Below are positions 16,377-23,649 of a stretch of 29,013 nucleotides of DNA, piece by piece (positions within the stretch are counted from its first letter, which is position 1; the number at the start of each line of letters is the position of its first letter). The DNA lies in the NCBI GenBank assembly GCA_910585055.1, contig CAJUBY010000009.1, positions 30,195-59,207 of the forward strand, in the 5' to 3' direction. The position numbers were made by a program, and so were the translations under genes. This stretch comes from an uncultured Christensenella sp. (GTDB lineage Bacteria > Bacillota > Clostridia > Christensenellales > Pumilibacteraceae). The notes beneath the pieces were generated by a model. That model searched no databases. It saw nothing but the letters and a program-made list of their open reading frames with translations, and had not been told where the DNA came from.

Positions 16377-17318
16377 TCAAAACATTCGTTTTCGTATCAT
16401 TATTATTATCACAGGTATAAGTATCGCAGCCACAATGCCTACGACGATCCAAAATCCGTACTGATTTTCCGCAAAAGGTATGCCCAAAACATTCATGCCC
16501 CACAGTCCGCTTATAAGCGTGGGTATGGTCAGCAATATGGTGATCGCAGTGAGCAGTTTCATCACTATATTTTGATTGTTGGAAATGACCGAAGCAAAAG
16601 CGTCCATGGTCCCCGAAAGAACGTCGCGGTGTATAGACGCCATCTCTATCGCCTGTTTGTTTTCTATAACGACGTCATCCAGAAGATCGTCGTCGTCTTC
16701 GTAATGTTTTATAGTGGACAGCGTACGGATCCTGTCGATTACTATCTGATTCGCATTGAGCGAGGTGGAAAAATATACCAGCGCTTTATCGAGATCGAGC
16801 AGTTTGATAAGCTCGGTATTTTTAAGCGATCGGTGCAACGACTGCTGTATGCGGCTCGCCGTGCGGTCGATAAGCTTAAGATAAGAAAGATATTTCGTTG
16901 CGTTTACGTACAGTATTTGATATATAAACCGAGTACGCTTGTTCACGTCGAAATTACGGATCGTCTTCGTAACGAAATCGCCGAGCACCGACGTTTCGCG
17001 CAAACACACCGTAACGAAGTAATCTTTGTTGAACACCATCGCAAGCGGCAGAGTGGAATACACATACGTATCCTTCTCTTCGTTTATAACGGGTATATCG
17101 ACGAGTATAAGAGTTACGTCGTCGTCCACGTCGATATGCGCCCGCTCTTCTTCGTCGAGTGCGGACTTTAACATGACTTCGGGAATACCCGTAGCGCGGC
17201 TTACAAGCTCCACTTCGAGATCGGACGGATTTTCGAGATTTACCCACGATCCCGGAACTATATCTCCGCGCTCGGCAAGTTCGCGCTTGCCGCTTTCCAT
17301 TGAATAAATTTTTACCAT
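16377..17318 (-). CDS. corA: CorA family magnesium/cobalt transporter
   Basis: The protein is 313 aa from the ATG at 17318. It has the cytoplasmic funnel domain (for example ERAHIDVDDDVTLILVDIP near residue 60) and a long coiled stalk. Two C-terminal membrane helices are separated by the family-defining GMN selectivity motif in SGLWGMNVLGIPF. It closes with a short basic tail IRKRMF. CorA pentamers import Mg2+. Starts at GTG 17342 or ATG 17300 are also in frame; none has a good Shine-Dalgarno. That is striking because a strong one lies upstream on a ten-codon ORF in the same leader. Expression may therefore depend on that ORF. Confidence 0.93.
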   Translation of the reverse strand: MVKIYSMESGKRELAERGDIVPGSWVNLENPSDLEVELVSRATGIPEVMLKSALDEEERAHIDVDDDVTLILVDIPVINEEKDTYVYSTLPLAMVFNKDYFVTVCLRETSVLGDFVTKTIRNFDVNKRTRFIYQILYVNATKYLSYLKLIDRTASRIQQSLHRSLKNTELIKLLDLDKALVYFSTSLNANQIVIDRIRTLSTIKHYEDDDDLLDDVVIENKQAIEMASIHRDVLSGTMDAFASVISNNQNIVMKLLTAITILLTIPTLISGLWGMNVLGIPFAENQYGFWIVVGIVAAILIPVIIIMIRKRMF

Positions 17319-17366
17319 ACGCGTTTTAACAACGGGCGTCACACCCGATAAAAACGAGCGTGACGG

Positions 17367-17399
17367 TCACAAATCACAACTTCCGTCGGAACCGTCCAT
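17367..17399 (-). CDS. Ten-codon upstream ORF in the corA leader
   Basis: The minus strand encodes MDGSDGSCDL and a TGA. A perfect GGAGG lies six bases before the ATG, the best ribosome-binding site in this transcript. It is located between the corA promoter and corA. Asp codons at 2, 5 and 9 recall Asp/Glu/Pro-containing leader peptides (mgtL type) whose translation reports low Mg2+. The stretch after its stop can form alternative stems (CGTCAC/GTGACG versus CGGG/CCCG). A role in corA control is inference. Confidence 0.55.
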   Translation of the reverse strand: MDGSDGSCDL

Positions 17400-17416
17400 T
17401 GCCGTCCTCCCGGCAT

Positions 17417-17445
17417 ATTGTACCACAACCATATACTTTTTGCAA
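17417..17445 (-). promoter_or_regulatory. Promoter of corA
   Basis: TTGCAA (17440-17445), 17-bp spacer, TACAAT (17417-17422) with an extended TG. The expected start near 17410 places the upstream ORF ribosome-binding site at the very 5' end and leaves a corA leader of about 90 nt. Confidence 0.7.
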
Positions 17446-17454
17446 GCCGTTAAA

Positions 17455-17482
17455 GAAAAAACCGTACGGCTTTTTGTGCGGT
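17455..17482 (-). terminator. Rho-independent terminator of the PHP phosphoesterase gene
   Basis: Stem ACCGCAC/GTACGGT (17476-17482 with 17461-17467, one mismatch, loop of eight) followed on the minus strand by TTTTTC and more T residues. It lies 50 bases after the stop and ten bases before the corA -35 box. Confidence 0.7.
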
Positions 17483-17532
17483 ATAAAAGAAAAAGTCTTT
17501 TGTTTAACGATATTTTCAACGATCGGCGGATA

Positions 17533-18339
17533 TTACAAATTTTTCAATCTGTCAACAACGCGCAGACCGCGTTTCACAGCATATCCGTACAGCGACAGCG
17601 TGTATTTATCGCAAAGCACGTCGGGCGAATGACAGTCCGCCGACACTACTACGGGTGCGTCGTGCGCCGCACAAAGCTCCGCGAGCAGATCCGTAGGATA
17701 GTTGAACCGATGGTTGCGAATACCGTTGGCATTGAACTCTATCGCCACGCCGTATCGGGCGGCTGCGGCGACTGTCCTGTCGAACGCCGCGACCATCCCG
17801 TCGGACAAAACCGGACGGCGGTAAAAAATAACGTCGGGATGCGCCACCAATGCAAACATACCCGTTTCTATCCCTTTTCTTACGTTATCGAAATAAGCGC
17901 AGACGTTGGCTTCGTCGGTACCGTCCCAAAACGAATTCATCCTGGCGCCGCGGTAAATATATTCGTGCTGACCGAGCACAAGATAATCGAGATTTTTCAA
18001 AAGATCCCCGTAGTATCCGTCGTGCCCTTCGAAATACTCGATCTCCGCACCCGAAAATATTTCGATCCTGCCGCAAAATTCGCGCCGCGCCGCATCGAAC
18101 TGCGGCAGATATTTAGTAATCATGGATTGCGGCGTCATGTACGGCTCACAGCTGCCGGTCGGCGGTATACAATGATCGGAAATACCTATTGCTTCCAACC
18201 CGTTTTCGACGGCGGCTGCTACATAATCGCGCACTGTACCGCACGCATGACCGCATAAATAATTATGCGTGTGGTAATTGCTCTTTATTTTTATTTTGCA
18301 CAGTTCCGGCTGCGGCAGCAATTCGAAATCTTTTAACAC
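17533..18339 (-). CDS. PHP-domain phosphoesterase (histidinol-phosphatase-like)
   Basis: The 268-aa protein has the PHP metal-binding pattern: SNYHTHNYLCGHA near residue 20, GISDHC near 52, the acidic residue in FSGAEIEYFEGH, LGQHEYIY near 122, LVAHPDVIFYR near 164 and SADCHSPD near 233. This is the layout of HisJ-type histidinol-phosphate phosphatases, a trinuclear-metal cytoplasmic enzyme. No other his genes are nearby, so another phosphate ester is possible. The start is a GTG with AAAGG eight bases before. It has its own promoter (18367-18396) and terminator, so it is independent of the dnd operon that ends 117 bases upstream. Confidence 0.85.
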   Translation of the reverse strand: MLKDFELLPQPELCKIKIKSNYHTHNYLCGHACGTVRDYVAAAVENGLEAIGISDHCIPPTGSCEPYMTPQSMITKYLPQFDAARREFCGRIEIFSGAEIEYFEGHDGYYGDLLKNLDYLVLGQHEYIYRGARMNSFWDGTDEANVCAYFDNVRKGIETGMFALVAHPDVIFYRRPVLSDGMVAAFDRTVAAAARYGVAIEFNANGIRNHRFNYPTDLLAELCAAHDAPVVVSADCHSPDVLCDKYTLSLYGYAVKRGLRVVDRLKNL

Positions 18340-18366
18340 CGTACATACCTTTAATATGTTTTATTC

Positions 18367-18396
18367 AGTATATCACCCGAAAGTATCGCTTGTCAA
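18367..18396 (-). promoter_or_regulatory. Promoter of the PHP phosphoesterase gene
   Basis: TTGACA (18391-18396), 18-bp spacer, TATACT (18367-18372), extended TG. It lies between the dndA stop and the GTG start; predicted leader about 20 nt. Confidence 0.78.
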
Positions 18397-18456
18397 TCAC
18401 GTGCGGCGGGCTAAGCGCGGCGCGTATACCGATGTATCTCATACGGAACATATATA

Positions 18457-19563
18457 TCACAGTTTATCCAATATATCGAAGTCTGATTCTTTTTGGTACG
18501 GCGACAGCGACAGACGCACGCTCTCGCTTACGGCTGTCGGATCCATACCTATATTTAGCAATATCCTAGACGGTTCGGTCACGGCACAGGCGCTTCCGGA
18601 AGATGCCGCTATATCGGAGGAAACGGCTTTTAAAAAAACGGCGTTGTTGTAACCGCGTAAACGCACGTTAAGCAAACCGGGGATGCGGTTTTCGAAAGCG
18701 TTGTTTAAGATGAGCTTGTCGCCGAACTTATTGCGGAGTTTATCCAAAATTATCTTTTCGTATTTGATAAGCTTGGTACGGTTGACCTCGAGCCCGTTGT
18801 TCGCTATCTCGCACGCTTTTCCGAACCCGACTATAAGCTCCGTGGAAAGAGTGCCGGCTCTGTACCCGTTTTCGCCGTGTCCGCCGTGGATCAGCGGAAC
18901 AAGCCGTCCGTACTCGCCGGACTTTTCTATCAAACACCCTATACCTTTCGGTCCGAACATTTTATGAGCGGTAAAAGTAACGTAATTAAGCGCGGAATAT
19001 TTATTTATGTCCAGCTCTGTCTTGCCTACGGCTTGAGTCGCATCGATATGCAATCTTACGTTGTGCGACCTGCATACATCGTTTATAGCGCGCAGATCCT
19101 GTACCGTTCCTATCTCGTTGTTTACGTAAATCACGGAAACAAGCGCAGTCGAGTCGTCGATACTTTCGTCAAGAGCCGCAAGGTCCAACGTTCCCGTACG
19201 GTCAACGGGTACAACGGCAAGCCGTGCGCCTATACTTTCGAGATACTTACATGTTTCGTAGACCGACGCATGCTCGACTGCGGATATAACTATCTTGTTT
19301 TTACGCGGCGTGCCCGACCGAAACACACCCTTGAGCACAAAATTATTCGCTTCGGTTGCACCGCTCGTAAAAATAACTTGATCCGGCCCGGCGTTTACCG
19401 CGCCGGCGACCCTATCACGGGCAATCCGTATGAGTTTTTTCGCTTCTTCCGCAGGCGCGTAGAACCGGGAATCCGCATTGCCGAACGCAAACATCGACAG
19501 GGACATTTCACGCAGTACTTCGCTGTGAATTTTCGTGGTCGCGGCATTATCCAAATATAGCAT
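18457..19563 (-). CDS. dndA: DndA cysteine desulfurase
   Basis: The 368-aa class V aminotransferase-fold enzyme begins MLYLDNAATT, the NifS/IscS hallmark. It has SGATEANNF, the PLP-stacking His in SAVEHAS (about 98), HIDATQAVGK, the Schiff-base Lys in TAHKMFGPKG (about 201) and the persulfide-forming Cys in AASSGSACAV (about 326). It mobilises sulfur from L-cysteine for DNA phosphorothioation, passing it to DndC. Placement as the last gene of dndCDEA supports DndA over a housekeeping IscS. The ATG at 19563 is chosen; a GTG six bases earlier overlaps the dndE stop (GTGA) and would also work. No Fe-S scaffold gene is adjacent. Confidence 0.93.
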   Translation of the reverse strand: MLYLDNAATTKIHSEVLREMSLSMFAFGNADSRFYAPAEEAKKLIRIARDRVAGAVNAGPDQVIFTSGATEANNFVLKGVFRSGTPRKNKIVISAVEHASVYETCKYLESIGARLAVVPVDRTGTLDLAALDESIDDSTALVSVIYVNNEIGTVQDLRAINDVCRSHNVRLHIDATQAVGKTELDINKYSALNYVTFTAHKMFGPKGIGCLIEKSGEYGRLVPLIHGGHGENGYRAGTLSTELIVGFGKACEIANNGLEVNRTKLIKYEKIILDKLRNKFGDKLILNNAFENRIPGLLNVRLRGYNNAVFLKAVSSDIAASSGSACAVTEPSRILLNIGMDPTAVSESVRLSLSPYQKESDFDILDKL

Positions 19564-19565
19564 GT

Positions 19566-19967
19566 TCACCTGCCGAGATCGATAAGATTCATAAAAAATT
19601 TATCCTTGTCGTCGGCATACCGATACTCGGAATACAGATAATCGATGCCCCTTTGTATGTGCGCGTTGGTCAGATCCGGAAAAAACTCTTCGTCGTTTAC
19701 GATCCTTCCCAAATGATCGGTCATCAGGATACGGTACAGCTTTTCGTCACGGCCGAATATAGTTATCCGCTGATAATCCGATCCTCCATGATTTCCGACG
19801 TCATAGCACGCCGTTTCTCCGTACGCCGTACGCGGATCGCCTTTCAGTTTTAGGGAGCATGCAATAGCGATACGCATTATAGCCGCTTTGGAAGACAGCT
19901 TTATTTTTCGGTCAAGCTCCGCCAATTTCGCTTCCGTATCCGCCGAAGTTTTAAGTCGCATAACCAT
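19566..19967 (-). CDS. dndE: DndE DNA-binding protein of the phosphorothioation complex
   Basis: The 133-aa protein opens with LKTSADTEAKLAELDRKIKLSSKAAIMRIAIACSL (written in overlapping halves in the family; key residues are the basic helix and the RIAIACSL segment), the ribbon-helix-helix-like start shared by DndE proteins. It then has GDPRTAYGETACYDVGNHGGSDY and RITIFG. DndE forms tetramers that bind nicked DNA in the modification complex. At 133 aa it fits the usual size of roughly 110-135. It begins five bases after dndD, with GGAGAG from the dndD stop region serving as the ribosome-binding site, and ends overlapping dndA. Translational coupling in the operon is clear. Confidence 0.88.
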   Translation of the reverse strand: MVMRLKTSADTEAKLAELDRKIKLSSKAAIMRIAIACSLKLKGDPRTAYGETACYDVGNHGGSDYQRITIFGRDEKLYRILMTDHLGRIVNDEEFFPDLTNAHIQRGIDYLYSEYRYADDKDKFFMNLIDLGR

Positions 19968-19972
19968 ACAGA

Positions 19973-21859
19973 CTACTCTCCGAAATAACTTTGTCTTACG
20001 ACCGTCGAATTGGACACATCGTCGTAGTCCAATAAATACGTTCTCGCAATACGGTCGGAGACCGACATGTATTCCTTGCCGATAAATTCCGAGTCGGTAG
20101 ACAGAATAACGACCTGATCTCCGATATCCGCCACTATATTATTGATAAACAGCGTTCTTGTTTCGCCGTCCAGCCTAGCCAAAGGACTGTCGAAAACAAA
20201 CATTTCCCGTCTGCCCGATATTTTGAACATGGCGCGTATTATACAGCTCACGAGTATTTGAGTCTCTCCTGCCGACAAAGCCGACAGATCGAACCGTTTT
20301 CCTTTCGAATACAACCGCAGATCGAAATCGCCGTCTATTTCTATACCGGAAAGATAATCTGTTTTCCTTACCGTCTCGTTGAACATCGCCAAAGTCGCGG
20401 CGGATAGAGCTTTTAGTTTATCCGTCTTTATATGTTCCGTAAGACGGTCGACGACTTTAATGCAACTCGCGCATATAAGATAACTTTTTTCCACTGTTTT
20501 ACCGCGCTTGCCGGCATCGAGCATTTTTTGGTATTTATCCAGTATGACCGCGATTTCCCGTTCCAGTTCCGCCGCGGTCTCGGCGGTTCGCGCCTCGCTG
20601 TTTTTGACCGCCGCAAATTCCTCGGTAAGTTTTTTGGTCTCGGTTATTATCTCGTCCAGTCGCGCTACGGAAAAACTACCTTCCAGCGCTCCGCGCATTT
20701 CGGTCATTTTATCGATCAAATTGTTTTTGCCCGATAAGACAGATACCGCCGACGCTTTTTTGGATTGCGTTATTTCGGCAAGCCTTTCCAACTCGGTTAT
20801 CTCTTCTTCTTTCAATCCCAACACCGGTTCGCCCGAAACAGACTTCAATTCGTCTATGTATGCCGAAAAATCCACTTTCATATACCGCTGTACTTCTTCC
20901 AACATCGACGCGTATATCCCGGGCAACTCACGTCTGCCGCGATCCGCAACGGATGCGATCTCTTTTGCCAAAATGCAGTACGGCAGATAATCCTCGTAAA
21001 ATTCGCGGAGCATCCTGTAATTTTCGTTAGTCGCCTTTTCGAGGCTTTTAACGCCGCATCTCAATTCCCTAGCCTGTTCTTTTGGTATGCCGCCCAGTTT
21101 TATAAATTCGTTTTGAAGCGCCGCGAGCCGAATGTTTATATCGTTTATTTCGGAACGCAAAACCTTCCGTCTTTCCTTTATCGAACTCAAACTTGCTTTT
21201 TTAACGTTAACATCCGTTAGCATAGACGACAGCCCGTATTCGGACGAAACCTCGGCTCTGCTTTTTTCGTTATTTAAATACGCGGTAAGATCTTCGCGGA
21301 ATTGATACAGAATATCGATATTGAATATGCAGTTGAACACACTGCGCAAATAAACATCGGTATTATCCGAATCGATAAATCCGCCTACCGCCTCGCCGTC
21401 GAAGATAAACGAATTTATAAGCTCGGGCGAAGCCACCGCTCTTATCTTGCCGACAAATTCCAGACTGTCCGACTCTGATAGAATTTCACCGTCTTTTGCC
21501 GCGGATAAAGTTTCGGTTATACTTTCGTTATGCTTCCTCCAACTGCGCAAAATAACATATTCGCTTTCGGAAAATTTTTCGGCAAGCTCCACGGTCAGCT
21601 TTATACTGTATTCGCCCGATTCCGCAAAATAAGACAGCATCGATCCTATCTCTTTCATATATGTTATGTTTTCGGTCTTATATCCGTATGCGAAACAGCC
21701 GTACAGCCCGATCTTTATCGCTTTTAATACAGTCGTTTTGCCGGCGCCGTTTTTTCCGCCTATCAATACTATATTTTTTTCGCCGCCGGTCGTAAAATCG
21801 ATAGTGTGCCGCCCGACAAAAGGACCGATATTCGTTAAAGTCAATTCTTTAATCTTCAT
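19973..21859 (-). CDS. dndD: DndD SMC-like ATPase
   Basis: The 628-aa protein has the ABC/SMC head split over both ends: the Walker A motif IGGKNGAGKTTVLKAI at about residues 34-48, the signature LSAGETQ near 528, Walker B MFVFDSPLARLD near 554 and the switch His replaced region VVILSTDSEF near 585. The middle 350 residues are charged and helical (coiled coil). A single CASC (about 463) resembles half of a zinc hook but lies close to the returning head. DndD supplies ATPase activity that opens or nicks DNA for sulfur insertion. I chose the ATG at 21859, seven bases after GGAG; one at 21865 is also possible. It overlaps dndC by 11 bp. Confidence 0.92.
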   Translation of the reverse strand: MKIKELTLTNIGPFVGRHTIDFTTGGEKNIVLIGGKNGAGKTTVLKAIKIGLYGCFAYGYKTENITYMKEIGSMLSYFAESGEYSIKLTVELAEKFSESEYVILRSWRKHNESITETLSAAKDGEILSESDSLEFVGKIRAVASPELINSFIFDGEAVGGFIDSDNTDVYLRSVFNCIFNIDILYQFREDLTAYLNNEKSRAEVSSEYGLSSMLTDVNVKKASLSSIKERRKVLRSEINDINIRLAALQNEFIKLGGIPKEQARELRCGVKSLEKATNENYRMLREFYEDYLPYCILAKEIASVADRGRRELPGIYASMLEEVQRYMKVDFSAYIDELKSVSGEPVLGLKEEEITELERLAEITQSKKASAVSVLSGKNNLIDKMTEMRGALEGSFSVARLDEIITETKKLTEEFAAVKNSEARTAETAAELEREIAVILDKYQKMLDAGKRGKTVEKSYLICASCIKVVDRLTEHIKTDKLKALSAATLAMFNETVRKTDYLSGIEIDGDFDLRLYSKGKRFDLSALSAGETQILVSCIIRAMFKISGRREMFVFDSPLARLDGETRTLFINNIVADIGDQVVILSTDSEFIGKEYMSVSDRIARTYLLDYDDVSNSTVVRQSYFGE

Positions 21860-23456
21860 CGGCATACTCCATGTTTCCGGCGGAAATATACTCCTGATTC
21901 AATTTTTCCTTTATCCGCTTATGTACATCCACGCGTCTGCGATAGCCCATATTTACTTTTTCAAGCTCGAGCAATTCGTTGAACATTGTAAATCCGACGT
22001 TTTCTTCGGCGCACAACGCCTTTAGAAAATCATAATCGTCGGCGCCGAAAAGCCGTATATCGTCGGTGACGTGTTCGTAATCTCCGTAATACTTTTTATA
22101 TATGGCATATACCGAGTTTTCCAGATCGCCTTCCTCGGACCATGTTTTTTGTATCAAATTTATTTCTTCCGGTCTTATCAAGACATAACCGTTATCCAGA
22201 CTTTTCTGAAGTTTTAAAAGACGGTCCAGTAATTCTCTGCGCGTCGCCATCGTAAACGGTCCGACACCCAACTTGTAATAATTGTCGTCCAATCGTTTTA
22301 TCACTATCCTAGGCTCGCAACCGCTACGCAGATCTATCCCTTGTTCGGCTATATAATCTCTCGCAGACTGCTCGGAATCGCTCGTATCGAAAACGTACCA
22401 CTCGTTATCATCCGAATCGAACCATCTGTCTCCGCGACGCTTAATAACGCTGCGACCGCGGTCGCCTTTTGCGTCTATTACCAGATTTCCGTCTTGATCG
22501 GTACCGGTTTTGGAAAAATAAAGACTGCCGTTTCTGCGGCAATGCATTCTGCGGTTTTGCTCGTCACGTATGGAATAGATCCAATTACGATATTCCAATA
22601 AAGGTTTTAACCAATCCACTCCGTTTTTGATAAAACCGGTAAGCGACTTGTCTTCGGTCACAACAGTACATACCCAGCATCCGAATCTGCTGTTTCCGCA
22701 AGTGGTATGCTTTTTTTCTTCTTCCGTCATTATCATCGGACATTCGTCGCCCGACAAAGAATCTTTATACAGTTTGAATAATTTGGTATTGTCCGATCCC
22801 CACGGCGACTTGTTAGTCAAAAGGTAGTTCCAAACGTCGTCTTTGGTAAAACTGCGTATAGGCGCAAATACATACGAATTAGCCTGCGTAGTATGACGCA
22901 TAAGCTCCTTACCTTCTATCGTATGGCTGTCCAGCACTCTGTCTCGGGACTGACTTTCACCCTCGCGTACTCCCAATATCATTACCGCTTCGCCGTATTT
23001 GTCGATAACGGACTCTATAAAACGGTTGGCAGGTTCTATTTTAAGTCTGTCGGTACACCAGCGAAACGTTTGATTCGGACAGGGATATCCGCGTCCGATC
23101 AAATTGACCCAAAAGCTTTTTGCCGTTTCGGGTCTTATTACCGACGCTTCCACGGGCAGATTTTTCGACACCGAAAGAGCATTTATCTTTTTTATCGTAT
23201 CCGAAACGGTATCTATTATCATGGGCGTTTCGACCATGGTATCGGACGAGACTACGTAAATTTTTTTGTGCAAAGGAATACCGGACTCCGTCATGTCCAG
23301 CAAAGTATCGATTATTATTTGAGTCGTACAAGTCGAATCTTTTCCGCCGCTGTATCCTATCACCCAAGGCATATCGTCACGAAGATATACCCGTTTGATC
23401 CTTTCTTTGGTTTCTTCGATCAGTTTTTCGATATCTATTTTATCCAGTAAACCCAT
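21849..23456 (-). CDS. dndC: DndC PAPS-reductase-like sulfur transferase
   Basis: The 535-aa protein has the PP-loop of ATP pyrophosphatases, GYSGGKDSTCTTQ at about 34-46, then YPCPNQTFRWCTDRLKIEP near 125 (Cys126, Cys134). A cysteine cluster at about 239, 253, 260 and 263 (CGNSRFGCWVCTVV) is expected to hold the 4Fe-4S centre of DndC. It activates the DNA backbone with ATP and inserts sulfur. Length is typical of DndC. AAAGG seven bases before the ATG supports the start. It is the first gene of the dndCDEA operon, 138 nt downstream of the predicted transcription start. Confidence 0.95.
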   Translation of the reverse strand: MGLLDKIDIEKLIEETKERIKRVYLRDDMPWVIGYSGGKDSTCTTQIIIDTLLDMTESGIPLHKKIYVVSSDTMVETPMIIDTVSDTIKKINALSVSKNLPVEASVIRPETAKSFWVNLIGRGYPCPNQTFRWCTDRLKIEPANRFIESVIDKYGEAVMILGVREGESQSRDRVLDSHTIEGKELMRHTTQANSYVFAPIRSFTKDDVWNYLLTNKSPWGSDNTKLFKLYKDSLSGDECPMIMTEEEKKHTTCGNSRFGCWVCTVVTEDKSLTGFIKNGVDWLKPLLEYRNWIYSIRDEQNRRMHCRRNGSLYFSKTGTDQDGNLVIDAKGDRGRSVIKRRGDRWFDSDDNEWYVFDTSDSEQSARDYIAEQGIDLRSGCEPRIVIKRLDDNYYKLGVGPFTMATRRELLDRLLKLQKSLDNGYVLIRPEEINLIQKTWSEEGDLENSVYAIYKKYYGDYEHVTDDIRLFGADDYDFLKALCAEENVGFTMFNELLELEKVNMGYRRRVDVHKRIKEKLNQEYISAGNMEYADED

Positions 23457-23518
23457 CAGTTGCCTTTTACCTCGTTGTGACTTTCTTATGCTTCTCCGAT
23501 CCGACGCCCGATCTTGAT

Positions 23519-23533
23519 AAGATACGATATCTT
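23519..23533. promoter_or_regulatory. Palindrome in the dndC leader (possible operator)
   Basis: AAGATACGATATCTT is a perfect inverted repeat with six-base arms and a three-base centre. It lies between the dndC promoter and the dndC ATG, about 60 bases into the leader, flanked by a wider CCGAC/GTCGG pair. Since dndB, the usual repressor, is missing, another regulator could use it. Confidence 0.4.
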
Positions 23534-23600
23534 ACGTCCGAGGTCGGTATTTTTTATTTTCCGCTGTCGTTAGCCGCGCAGGATCTTATACCCGGAATAA

Positions 23601-23629
23601 AGTATATCATCGGCATTGATTCTTGTCAA
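23601..23629 (-). promoter_or_regulatory. Promoter of dndCDEA
   Basis: TTGACA (23624-23629), 17-bp spacer, TATACT (23601-23606), extended TG. It begins 21 bases after the stop of the DUF262-DUF1524 gene, so dndCDEA can be transcribed separately from its upstream neighbour. Confidence 0.8.
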
Positions 23630-23649
23630 TCGTAAACACCGCCTACCGT

